From an uncultured Porphyromonadaceae bacterium (GTDB lineage: Bacteria; Bacteroidota; Bacteroidia; Bacteroidales; Muribaculaceae): a stretch of 26,745 nt of DNA. How positions within the stretch are numbered: position 1 is the stretch's first letter; each line of letters starts with the position of its first letter. The notes under the pieces were generated by a model. It worked only from the letters and a program-made list of their open reading frames with translations. It did no database searches and was not told the origin of the DNA. The position numbers were made by a program, and so were the translations under genes. The stretch spans positions 1 through 26,745 of the forward strand of contig URWH01000001.1 of the NCBI GenBank assembly GCA_900551515.1, given 5' to 3'. Shown here in pieces: positions 10,819-19,000 of the stretch.

Positions 10819-11385
10819 TTATTGAGTAATTATTGAATCTTTGATGAAACTATTGGCGGCGCCTTTTACGGCATATCCGCCGAACCCGAGGGCGATGACT
10901 TCGCCGACGCGTTCGGGCGTGATCCCTCCGAGCGCGATGATGCGTGGAGCGGTGATGTTTTTGATGCTTTTAAGATCGTCGGCGCTGAACGCACTTTTAT
11001 ATCCCGGCTTGGAGATGCTGTCGAAGATGGGACTCAAGGTCACATAGTCGCAGTCGGTCGAGGCGGCGGCCTCTTCGATGCTGTGGCACGAACGGCTCAC
11101 CGGTCCGGAATAGAATGCCGGGGCTACGGGACACCGCCCGTTGAGGTGCAGCCCTCCGAGGTTGAACTCGGAGGCCAGCGAGAAATGGCCGTGAACCCTC
11201 AGACGTCCGTGCAGACGCTGCGGGATAGACTCGATCAGATGCCGCATCTCTCTCAGCGATGCCGAGGGGTGCCGCAGATGGGCTATGTCCCATAACCCGC
11301 TGTCGAGCATTGCGGTTACGGTAGCCGCCTCATTCTGGGCCATAGCCTCTGGCGTGATGAATATGCGCACGATTTTATCCGCCAT
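10819..11385 (-). CDS. ThiE/TenI-family protein, second copy
   Basis: A 188-residue TIM-barrel protein of the thiamin phosphate synthase/TenI family. It keeps GGLHLN, YVTLSPIFDSISKPGY and IIALGGI, but its N-terminal region lacks the QLRxK diphosphate-binding motif seen in the neighbouring ThiE (it has IAHLRHPSA). It may be a thiazole tautomerase (TenI role) or a diverged ThiE; the SPIFDSISKPGY loop resembles those of the family. The start overlaps the end of thiS by 11 bp, which implies translational coupling, and the full-length frame argues against decay. Confidence 0.85.
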   Translation of the reverse strand: MADKIVRIFITPEAMAQNEAATVTAMLDSGLWDIAHLRHPSASLREMRHLIESIPQRLHGRLRVHGHFSLASEFNLGGLHLNGRCPVAPAFYSGPVSRSCHSIEEAAASTDCDYVTLSPIFDSISKPGYKSAFSADDLKSIKNITAPRIIALGGITPERVGEVIALGFGGYAVKGAANSFIKDSIITQ

Positions 11386-11575
11386 AGAATGCTTTTATGA
11401 TGATTAACGAATCGCCGTCGCTGAGCACGGTGGAATCGTAGGACGGTTTACTGACGACAGTGCCGTTAAGAGCCACCGCTATGCCGACGGCGTTGATGTC
11501 CTGCGAGGCAAGTGCCTGACCGACAGTTGCTCCATCGGGAAGTTCAATTACAGTGTCGTTGATTTTTATTTTCAT
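11375..11575 (-). CDS. thiS: Sulfur carrier protein ThiS
   Basis: A 66-residue ubiquitin-fold carrier that ends in the required Gly-Gly (AFYGG). Its C terminus is adenylated and turned into a thiocarboxylate that donates sulfur to ThiG. ATG 11575 (MKIKINDTVIELPDG) is the family-like start; an 18-residue extension would overlap thiD. It begins 1 bp after the thiD stop and overlaps the next gene. The activating enzyme ThiF is not in the window. Confidence 0.96.
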   Translation of the reverse strand: MKIKINDTVIELPDGATVGQALASQDINAVGIAVALNGTVVSKPSYDSTVLSDGDSLIIIKAFYGG

Positions 11576-11576
11576 G

Positions 11577-12389
11577 TCATTTGATGTATTTGGCGTGTCG
11601 GGGGCTGAATAGGTGGTTAACGGGACCATGGCCGCGGCCTATTGTCACGTGCGCTCCGGCCTGCAGGGCGCGGGTGACGAACAGCTTGCCGCGCATGGCT
11701 GCGTCGACGATGTCGAAATCGAGGGCGAGATAAGCGGCTATAGCCGACGAGAGCGTGCAACCGGTGCCGTGGGTGTTGCGGGTGTTGACCACGTCGGCCG
11801 TAAGGGTGATGAGCTCATCGTCGCCTTCAATCGAGAGATAGTCGATCTTCATGTCGGTGCGGTCGGAGTCGCCGCCTTTCAGCAATATGTTGCGGCATCC
11901 CATCTCGTGAAGGGCGCGCGCCTGTTCGGCGGGATCATCAGTGCCGGTCAGCTCGCGGGCTTCGTCGCGGTTGGGCGTTACGAGTGTGGCGAGCGGGAAA
12001 AGATCGCGTGTAATCGAGTGGATGGCGTCGCGTTCGATCAGCAGTGAGCCTGAGGTGGAAACCATCACCGGGTCGACCACTATATTGGTGGCTTCATGGC
12101 GCCGCAGAGCCTCGGCCGTAGCTTCGACGTTGGCGCGGTCGTAGAGCATGCCTGTCTTGACGGCAAGCGGGCGGATGTCCTCAAAAACCATGTCGATCTG
12201 GTCGGTCAGTATCTCGGGTTTTATTCCCTGGATAGAGCGTACGCCGGTGGTGTTCTGAGCCGTGACGGCCGTGATCGCGCTCATGGCATAGCACCCTATA
12301 GCCGAGATTGTCTTGGCGTCGGCCTGAATGCCGGCCCCTCCCGAACAGTCGGAACCGGCTATGCTCAAAATGGGGATGTAACGTTTCAT
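11577..12389 (-). CDS. thiD: HMP/HMP-phosphate kinase ThiD
   Basis: A ribokinase-fold kinase that phosphorylates hydroxymethylpyrimidine and then its monophosphate for coupling by ThiE. The 270-residue form from ATG 12389 (MKRYIPILSIAGSD) is standard and has a GAGAAGG Shine-Dalgarno-like site a few bases upstream. Key marks are GSDCSGGAGIQAD near the N terminus, VVDPVMVSTSG and the anion-hole motif NTHGTGCTLSSAIAA. The frame stays open another 37 codons upstream, but that segment lies in the riboswitch expression platform and is not kinase-like. It is the first gene of the thi operon. Confidence 0.96.
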   Translation of the reverse strand: MKRYIPILSIAGSDCSGGAGIQADAKTISAIGCYAMSAITAVTAQNTTGVRSIQGIKPEILTDQIDMVFEDIRPLAVKTGMLYDRANVEATAEALRRHEATNIVVDPVMVSTSGSLLIERDAIHSITRDLFPLATLVTPNRDEARELTGTDDPAEQARALHEMGCRNILLKGGDSDRTDMKIDYLSIEGDDELITLTADVVNTRNTHGTGCTLSSAIAAYLALDFDIVDAAMRGKLFVTRALQAGAHVTIGRGHGPVNHLFSPRHAKYIK

Positions 12390-12494
12390 TGCCTTCTCGT
12401 TATTGGTTATGTCTCTGACGGCATAAAGGGTATCCGGATTGCGGTTGGTGTCAGCAGCCGATGTATCCGACAGTAAGCTGAGAAAGCAGAATTC

Positions 12495-12584
12495 CAACAA
12501 TCCCTGCGCCGGTGCTAACCGTATCAGGTTCGGAGGGTATGAATCTCAGCCGTCGTATTGATCTCTGACGGCACCCCTTTGTCG
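12495..12584 (-). promoter_or_regulatory. TPP riboswitch (THI element)
   Basis: Read on the minus strand, this has the conserved TPP aptamer. P1 is CGACAA/TTGTTG (12579-12584 with 12495-12500). Then come GGGGTGCC, P3 GCCGTC...GACGGC, the CTGAGA junction, ATACCC closing P2, and the P4/P5 arm with GAACCTGAT, GGTTAGCACCGGC and CGCAGGGA. It lies about 105 nt upstream of thiD, directly after the operon promoter, and should repress the thi genes when thiamin diphosphate is plentiful. Confidence 0.96.
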
Positions 12585-12592
12585 TGCACCCG

Positions 12593-12623
12593 CAAAGGTA
12601 ACACATTCTATAGAATAATCAAA
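12593..12623 (-). promoter_or_regulatory. thi operon promoter
   Basis: On the minus strand TTTG (12620-12623), a 19-nt spacer and TACCTTTG (12593-12600) match the Bacteroidetes consensus. It lies immediately upstream of the TPP aptamer and inside the short gap after the outer-membrane barrel gene. Confidence 0.8.
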
Positions 12624-12634
12624 AATTTTTTCTG

Positions 12635-13330
12635 TCACCATTCATAGGCGATGCTTAGACCGAGGCCGTTGAGGGTGGCCGAGTTGTCATCCCAGTAGGT
12701 CCAGTTGTTGTTGGAGGTGATCAGCTGATAGGTCACACCGATATTGACAGCCTGACGGGGATTGGATGCGTTGACAGGTATTCTCACTCCCAGCGATGGC
12801 TTGAGATAGAATTGCGTGCCTCCTCCCAGACGTCCCCGCTGCAGCCACAGGTAGCTGTCGCCCAGAAGCCATGTGGCACCGATTTTCAGATCGATGAACA
12901 TCGATGCAGCATCGTAACCTCCTATGTTAAAGCGGAAATCAGAGAAAACCGGAAGCATTACTTTAGTCTGTGAATCAGCATGCCTATAATAGTCGGGAGC
13001 GTTTTCGGGAGGGTATATGTCCCTCTGATCGCTTTGATTCGTCATGGCCACATCGACTCCGATGCCCACACCCATGAAAAACCATGAGGCATACTGAAAG
13101 CCCTGCGATGTGGAAACGCCGATGAAATTGGCGCGGTTGTTGCCGAACCCGGCGATTCCCGTGGCCTCGACATATCCTTTATAGTTCATTGAACCGGAGA
13201 GCATCGGTTGCAGCAGTCCGGGTATCTGGTTGGCAATCTCGTAATATTGCGCGCTCGCTGTCGGCGTGGAAGTAAAGATGGAAACGATAGCTGTGATGAT
13301 TGCTATTGCGTTGATTGATAATCTTTTCAT
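12635..13330 (-). CDS. Small outer-membrane beta-barrel-like protein
   Basis: A 231-residue protein with a Sec signal peptide (about 1-27, ending TASAQ) and alternating hydrophobic and polar beta strands. It closes with an aromatic C-terminal strand (GLGLSIAYEW), a common outer-membrane insertion signal. Asn- and Asp-rich turns separate strands, as in porin-family barrels of Bacteroidetes. I do not recognise a specific subfamily and assign no substrate. It lies upstream of the thi operon on the same strand, but the thi promoter and riboswitch follow its stop, so it is not under that riboswitch. Confidence 0.75.
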   Translation of the reverse strand: MKRLSINAIAIITAIVSIFTSTPTASAQYYEIANQIPGLLQPMLSGSMNYKGYVEATGIAGFGNNRANFIGVSTSQGFQYASWFFMGVGIGVDVAMTNQSDQRDIYPPENAPDYYRHADSQTKVMLPVFSDFRFNIGGYDAASMFIDLKIGATWLLGDSYLWLQRGRLGGGTQFYLKPSLGVRIPVNASNPRQAVNIGVTYQLITSNNNWTYWDDNSATLNGLGLSIAYEW

Positions 13331-13410
13331 GTTGGGCGGAATTATATATGTGCCGGTCGGTCGGCGTTTCTTTCAGTTAAAACAACGGGCGTCCGAGATT
13401 TGTTGACGGA

Positions 13411-13418
13411 CAAAAATA
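13411..13418 (-). promoter_or_regulatory. Candidate -7 box of beta-barrel gene
   Basis: On the minus strand this reads TATTTTTG, fitting TAnnTTTG, about 80 nt upstream of the barrel gene start. The matching -33 position reads GTG rather than TTG. Confidence 0.45.
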
Positions 13419-13485
13419 ATAATTTCCTGTCATGTAGCACTGTAAAATTGTCGGATTTGCTTTCGCGGTTTGTTTGGCGAATGGC

Positions 13486-13515
13486 TGTGAGATTGAAAAA
13501 AAATAATTATATTTG
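13486..13515 (+). promoter_or_regulatory. Candidate promoter of FHA-PP2C-SEDS/PBP-kinase operon
   Basis: A perfect TATATTTG -7 box lies at 13508-13515. The -33 position holds TGTG (13486-13489, 18-nt spacing), one mismatch from TTTG. Transcription would start near 13521, giving a leader of about 115 nt before the first FHA gene. No equally good box is seen later in the gaps between the operon genes. Confidence 0.55.
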
Positions 13516-13636
13516 CATGATAAAAGAACGTCTCGCCGCCCTGTCATTCCGACTTGTCGGCGAACGCAGTGGAAAAAGTGTGTTGATGAGCCGTTACGGC
13601 CGTCAGCCGATGAGTGCGAACAACATGTTATAACCG

Positions 13637-14644
13637 ATGACATTTTTTTCAAAAATAAAAGATCTGCTTGTACCGCAGGACGGCACTAAAACCGATAATC
13701 CCGACGGCTTTTCCGATGGCCGGTTGCGTCGTCAGGACATCCTCGACAGCCTGAAACGACAGTTCCTACAGGAGAAAGAATTTGAAACCACTGAGGTGAG
13801 TCTGCTCTTTCACACGTCGTTTGTGGTCTATGTGCGGCAGAGTGACTATGACTTTCTTTCAGGTTCTTTTCAGATGACAGTCAACGATGCCGTCATCCTG
13901 TTTCTCAAACAGATTAAGGAATGGATGAAGAAGTATCCCGAATACCGGCCACATGTCAACTACTGGGTGTTTCAGCTCGTTGGCATCCCCGAAGGCACTA
14001 TCATTGACGGAGTCCCGGAGATGGACGACGGTTCGCAAATGCTGTTTATCCGTTCATCGTTATACGCTCCCGACGATTATACCTCGGCTTCCGACAATTC
14101 CGGAGGCAGAATTGTCACCACACTTCACACCGTCAACTCCATGAAAGCTGTCCCGCAGGCGTTGAACCTTGCTTCTCTTCCGGGAATGGTGCCTCTTGAC
14201 AAGGACAAGTTCAGGGTACGTTTTGATCCTAAGGGAATCCTCGGCTTTGACGATTCCGGCAATCCCGGCAATGCGACTAAGCATATTTCGGCTCCGGCTC
14301 AGCCTGCCGTTGCTATGATTCGTGCCGACGACTGTCATTTCATCCTCGACGGCCGAAAATTCGAAGCTTACAAAATGAGCTGCAACGAGCTGCAGATCGC
14401 CGGCCGTAATGCAGTGGTGAGTCGCGGCACGCCTACTCTCTGCATCGACAGCGAGTATGTGATGAATCCGCACATCGTGATCCGCCGCGATCCGCATACG
14501 GGCACATTCTCCCTTATGGCGTTCGGGCCGACAAAAGTCAATGAACGGACCGTCGTGCCCAACTCCATGCAGTGGACCGCTTTATCCAACATTTCCAACA
14601 TAATGCTCAACGAGCAGCTGCAAATCACATTTCAGAAGTTATGA
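13637..14644 (+). CDS. FHA-like domain protein, first of operon
   Basis: A 335-residue soluble protein. Residues 1-11 form a basic-amphipathic start (FFSKIKDLL). Residues about 30-150 form an alpha/beta domain I do not recognise (SLLFHTSFVVYV, DAVILFLKQIKEW). An apparently flexible stretch follows (about 150-220), and about 235-333 looks like a degenerate FHA fold (LQIAGRNAVVSR, MNPHIVIRRD, TFSLMAFGPTKVN). The canonical FHA SRxH and NG signature is weak, so phosphothreonine binding is uncertain. It shares an FSK(I/L)K N terminus and a two-part layout with the second FHA protein in the operon. The position parallels actinobacterial FhaA, but I infer that only from context. Confidence 0.75.
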   Translation: MTFFSKIKDLLVPQDGTKTDNPDGFSDGRLRRQDILDSLKRQFLQEKEFETTEVSLLFHTSFVVYVRQSDYDFLSGSFQMTVNDAVILFLKQIKEWMKKYPEYRPHVNYWVFQLVGIPEGTIIDGVPEMDDGSQMLFIRSSLYAPDDYTSASDNSGGRIVTTLHTVNSMKAVPQALNLASLPGMVPLDKDKFRVRFDPKGILGFDDSGNPGNATKHISAPAQPAVAMIRADDCHFILDGRKFEAYKMSCNELQIAGRNAVVSRGTPTLCIDSEYVMNPHIVIRRDPHTGTFSLMAFGPTKVNERTVVPNSMQWTALSNISNIMLNEQLQITFQKL

Positions 14645-14733
14645 TCACCCTATGGAAAGCACTCTTCCTTGTCAGTCTTTGTCTGGCTGTAGCATATCTT
14701 TTTTACAGTCATTTCAAAAACCTGCCCAAGTGA
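14641..14733 (+). CDS. 30-residue single-pass membrane peptide
   Basis: A short frame whose ATG overlaps the TGA of the FHA-like gene (ATGA), the usual sign of translational coupling. The product has a short N terminus (MITLWKA), one hydrophobic helix (about residues 5-22, LFLVSLCLAVAYLFY) and a basic tail (SHFKNLPK), so it resembles small membrane regulators. The predicted orientation by the positive-inside rule places the C terminus in the cytoplasm. No known family is recognised. It could serve as a membrane anchor or modulator of the phosphatase or of the SEDS-PBP enzyme; that is inference from position only. Confidence 0.55.
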   Translation: MITLWKALFLVSLCLAVAYLFYSHFKNLPK

Positions 14734-14742
14734 GAAAAGATC

Positions 14743-14780
14743 TGTTGCGGATAAAGCATTATCCGCGGCATCATGCAACA
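14743..14780 (+). other. Intercistronic RNA hairpin before PP2C gene
   Basis: The inverted repeat GCGGATAA (14747-14754), loop AGCA, TTATCCGC (14759-14766) makes an 8-bp perfect stem. A second pair TGTTGC (14743-14748) and GCAACA (14775-14780) could form an alternative outer helix. No T run follows, so this is not a standard terminator. It lies in the largest gap inside the operon (71 bp) and may be a processing, stability or partial attenuation site. Confidence 0.45.
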
Positions 14781-14804
14781 ATTTAACCAATCAACAACGC
14801 GACA

Positions 14805-16049
14805 ATGAAAATCACAACAAAAATATTCGGTAATACTGATCCTGGCCGCGTGCGCACCAACAATGAAGATACGTTTATCTGCACTTACGTGTGGGACGAC
14901 CGCCACATCCTGTGTGCCGCCATCGACGGCGTGGGCGGTTATGAAGGCGGCGAGGTGGCTGCCGAGATAGCCCGCCAGACAATAACGGAATATGTCGAGA
15001 ACGCGCAGGGCAACCGTTTTCTGGAAATAATCAAGCAGGCTGTCGCCGAAGCCAACAATGAGATAATCCGCCGTAAGGACGATGATCCGAAACTCTCCAT
15101 GATGGGATGCGTGACATCGGCTGCCATCATTGATCTCGACAACAGATGCATAAACATAGCTCACGTCGGCGATTCAAGAATCTATTGTTATCACGACGGC
15201 GAACTCAAGAAAATCAGCCATGACCATTCGCTGGTGGGTTGTCTGGAAGAGAAAGGCGATCTCACCGAGGCTGAGGCCATGAGCCATCCGCAGCGCAATC
15301 TCATCGACCGTCTGCTCGGCGACAAGCTGCATTCGGCCTCCGACCGCAATTTCATCGAAGCCTCCATCTCCGCCATCCCCGAGGGCGACTCGCAATATCT
15401 TTTCTGTTCCGACGGCTTGAGCGATATGCTCACATCCGCGCAGATCGCTGATGTCCTCGGGTCGGGAATGACACCGGAATCAGAGGTTGAACAGCTGATC
15501 GCCGACGCCAATACGGCAGGCGGCAAGGATAATGTCACGGTGGTCATAGCAAGCATTCATGTGCAGGCAACAACACCGGCCCCGGCACCCGTGCCTGAAC
15601 CTGCAGGCGATGTCACCCCAACGGCCGACATCACCGCTGAAAAAGCTGTCGGAAAGCCTGTGGCCGTGATTGACAATACGTCTGGCGAAACAACTCAACA
15701 GGATACTGCCCCCGCCGATAATCCGTCCAAACCGTCCAAACGCCGCCGCTGGCTATGGATATTACTCCTGATACTGGCTCTCGGCATTGCTCTCGGCCTT
15801 GGCGGAAAGTATATCATCAATTATATCTCGGGGCAGGCAGCCGTCACTGCTGTCCCGGCCGAACCTGTCAAAAGAGATACCGTCTATGTTGTGAATGTCG
15901 AAAATTCACTCGACGACAGAAAAACGGTCGACTCGCTCCAGAGCGAGATTAACAAGCTCGAACAGCAGAAACGTGATAACGACAGCATCGACCGCCGTAT
16001 TCAGGAGCTTAAAAACGAATTAGACCAACACAGTTCCTATCATGAATAG
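14805..16049 (+). CDS. Membrane-anchored PP2C-type Ser/Thr phosphatase
   Basis: A 414-residue protein with an N-terminal PPM/PP2C domain (about 1-252) that would remove phosphate from Ser/Thr. Metal and catalytic motifs are present: RTNNED (17-22), DGVGG (D41), GDSR (122-125), SDG (202-204) and GGKDN (239-243). A Pro/Ala/Thr-rich linker (about 253-312) leads to RRRWLWIL and one transmembrane helix (about 316-341). The outer C terminus has a heptad-like coiled coil (about 373-408). This matches the actinobacterial PstP plan of a cytoplasmic catalytic domain plus one membrane pass. Its stop overlaps the next gene by 8 bp. The extracytoplasmic coiled coil may contact the SEDS-PBP protein. Confidence 0.94.
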   Translation: MKITTKIFGNTDPGRVRTNNEDTFICTYVWDDRHILCAAIDGVGGYEGGEVAAEIARQTITEYVENAQGNRFLEIIKQAVAEANNEIIRRKDDDPKLSMMGCVTSAAIIDLDNRCINIAHVGDSRIYCYHDGELKKISHDHSLVGCLEEKGDLTEAEAMSHPQRNLIDRLLGDKLHSASDRNFIEASISAIPEGDSQYLFCSDGLSDMLTSAQIADVLGSGMTPESEVEQLIADANTAGGKDNVTVVIASIHVQATTPAPAPVPEPAGDVTPTADITAEKAVGKPVAVIDNTSGETTQQDTAPADNPSKPSKRRRWLWILLLILALGIALGLGGKYIINYISGQAAVTAVPAEPVKRDTVYVVNVENSLDDRKTVDSLQSEINKLEQQKRDNDSIDRRIQELKNELDQHSSYHE

Positions 16050-19000
16050 ACTGAACATCGTTATCGGATATGTGATCTGTGCCGCATTGATGCTGCTCGG
16101 CGTCAAGTCGATGCTCTCCAACCAGGATGCGGCTCTCTCCGAGGCACAAGTTGAATTGTCCGAAGGACGCACCCTCCTGCTGAGCACCGCCACTTCGCCC
16201 GATTCGCTGATGAAGTTTCTTATGGACGGCGGTTACATGACCGATCCCTATGACGCCTCTGTGACATCAGGCTGGATCTGCATGAAAATTAGAGAAAATG
16301 GCGGCATCGAAAACCTCGGACAGCTTAACACGCCGGCGTTTAAAATGCTTGCTGACACGGCCTTGAAACACGGCGGCCGACTCATGAAAAGCCGTGTCGA
16401 AGCCGACTATGTCAAGCTCGGAATGGACGAGGAGTGGAACAACCGCCCGGCCAACCTGCAGAACACGTTCGGCGATCCGTCGCTCGGCGGTCATATCGTG
16501 GTCAGGGTTGCCAACCGCAAAACCAATCCGGAAATGCCTCTCTCCGGAATAAGCGTGCGTCTGCGCCAGTATAGCTACGACACCGTTGCCACAGCCGGTG
16601 AAAAAGAAGCCGGTTCAAAACTGGAACTCGTCACCAAGACTCTGGGATATGCCGTCACCGACGGTCAGGGTGTGGCCCGCTTCAATGTCGAGCCGGGCAA
16701 GTCGTACAGCGTGCTGCCCATAGCACCCGGCTGTCAGTACGGACAGGAAAAAGGCACTACTTCCGGACCGCTGGAAGGGACGCTCGACCTTTCTTTCCGC
16801 CAGTCGCCCCACGTGCTTTCGCCGCTCGACAACTCTACCTATCAGATGCTCAAGTCGGATCACGTCTTGATAGTGCGTTCCCCAGAAAGTTATACGCAAA
16901 GCGTCTACACCGGCCTTGCCATTTTCCTCGTTGGCTGGGCGCTTATGTTTGTGTTCATGATATGGCGCGACGGCCGGATGCACACCTCCACCGACTATCT
17001 TCTACTGCTGATGATCATGGCCCTGACCGGCATCGGATTGCTCGGATCATATGCCATGACAAGCCCGCTTACCGACAAGCCAAACGGTTTCGTGATGGCG
17101 AAAGCGTTAGCCATCGGACTGGTGGCCATGGCTGCTGTGTCGAGCATTAATTTTGCGAAATTCTACAACGGGAAGAGCCGTATACAGTTGGGCGTCATTC
17201 CCTTTGACCCCATCGAAACTTTTGTCACCTCAAAGTTCAGGCGAAACGACTCGCTCCGCAAACGCAGCGGCCTGTCATTCTCGTCGGGCTTCTTCTATCT
17301 GGCGGTCGCGCTGGTACTCATAGCGTGTCTGGCCATGTTCGGAACAGGCCCCGAAGGTAGCGACGCACGCGTCAATCTCGGTTCGTTTCAGCCAAGCGAA
17401 CTTAGCAAGTATCTTATAGTCATATTCATCGCCGCTTTTTTTGCCGAGAATGCCTTGCTGCTTCAGGCTTTCTCCGAAAGGCTCACCGGTTTCACATTCC
17501 GCCGTCAGCTCGCCACGATAGCCGTCGTGACAGTGGTCATGCTCGTGCTCATGCTCATCTATCTCAAAGTGTTGAGCGATATGGGCCCGGCTCTCGTGCT
17601 TCTGGTCACGTTCATCATGATCTATTCGATGGCGCGTCGCGATTTTGCCCAGTTGCTTCTCGGCCTGTTCACATTTATCGCATTCCTTTTTGTGGCCAAA
17701 ATCGCAGGCTTCCCGCCGGTGTTTGGCGCTGCCGCATGGTTTGTTGTATGGATCGCTTACGGGTGGTTCCGTCATCACAAGGTGTATGAAAGCGCCATCT
17801 TCCTGAATCTGCTCATCGTAGTGTTCCTCTTCGGCGCACAGATCCTGACCGCTCTCGGTGCCGACAGCGAGGCCGCCCGTCTCACCAACCGAACCGACAT
17901 GGCATGGTCGGGCGTGTGGAACAATACCGTCACGGGCGGCGATCAGGTGGCACAAGGTCTCTGGAGCGTCTCTTCCGGCGGCCTTACCGGTATGGGCCTC
18001 GGCGACGGCAGCCCCTCGCTCGTTCCGGCCTGCCACACCGATATGGCCTTCACGTCGATAGGCGAGATGCTCGGCTTTGCGGGCTTGCTCCTCGTCATCA
18101 TATGTTTTGTGCTCGTGGTGCACCGCTCGCTGCTGATCGGCCGTAAAGCGGGGCATCCGTTTGTGATGTATCTGGTCATGGGCATCGCCATCGTCACCGG
18201 TGTCCAGTTCCTTTTCATCGTCATGGGCTCGCTCGGTCTCGTGCCGCTGACGGGCATTTCGGTGCCGTTCCTGAGCTACGGCCGCACAGGCATAATCATC
18301 ACAATGGCCATGTTTGGTGTCGTCGTCTCGGCTTCGCGCCTGAAGGCTACCGAAAGTCAGGCCGCCCATGCGCGCACCTACGACAATGCCATTGCCGCCG
18401 GCGCCCTGCTGTTCATGGCCGGTGGGGTAGTCATCCTCGCAACTCTGTTGAAATATCAGCTGTTTGATAAGAACGAAACACTCATCCGCCCGGCGTTTAT
18501 TACCAATACACTCGGTGAGCGCGTCGTTGAGTATAACCCCCGAATTAATCTGATCCTCAACAGGATGCACTCCGGAAATATCTACGACCGCAACGGCGTC
18601 CTTCTTGCCACGAGTTCACGCGATGAGCTGCTGAAGGCCAAGGAGCAGCTACTGGCTGCTGGTCTCACGGAAGAACAGATTCAGGTAGAGGCAAGCAAAC
18701 GCCGTCGCCGTTACTATCCGTTTGGCAATGAGACTCTTTTCATGATCGGCGATGCCAACACAAAGAAGGTCTATTACAATTCCGTCGAGAATCCTACAGG
18801 ATATATCGCCGAGTCGCGCCATCTCGGTGAGTTGCGCGGCATCGACATTCGCGATTCAGTCGTGGTGATGGAATCCGACAAATATCGCGTAAACCGTTTC
18901 ATGCCGGCTTCGAATGCCACATTCAAGCGCACGATGCACGACTATTCCGTGATGCTTCCTTTCCTCAGATATGGCATAGAGCGCAACCCGGTCATCGACG

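Larger units (their letters stand above)
13331..13636. other. Divergent intergenic region, 306 bp
   Basis: This is the only gene-free stretch over 300 bases. It holds a minus-strand TATTTTTG -7 box at 13411-13418 for the barrel gene and a plus-strand TATATTTG at 13508-13515 for the FHA-kinase operon. It also has an inverted repeat CCGACttGTCGG around 13548-13561 and an in-frame 38-codon open stretch (13517-13633) ending 3 bp before the FHA start. The region is AT-rich up to about 13520. I see no RNA gene or mobile element. Confidence 0.6.

Noticed and set aside
10819..11385. Second ThiE-family gene as a pseudogene
   Set aside because: The frame is intact, coupled to thiS by overlap and retains the core loops, so a functional TenI-like or diverged ThiE protein is more likely.
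12390..12500. N-terminal extension of ThiD to a TTG at 12500
   Set aside because: The extension lies in the riboswitch expression platform, is not kinase-like, and ATG 12389 has a good ribosome site and family-typical start.
13377..13652. Minus-strand frame of 91 codons in the divergent intergenic region
   Set aside because: It crosses two promoter boxes and a dispersed-repeat-like palindrome, and the product resembles the spurious translations of such repeats.
17275..18570. Long minus-strand open frame (431 codons) opposite the SEDS region
   Set aside because: It is the antisense shadow of a high-GC coding region; the product is rich in His, Glu, Asp and Arg with no family motifs, while the plus frame has complete SEDS motifs.
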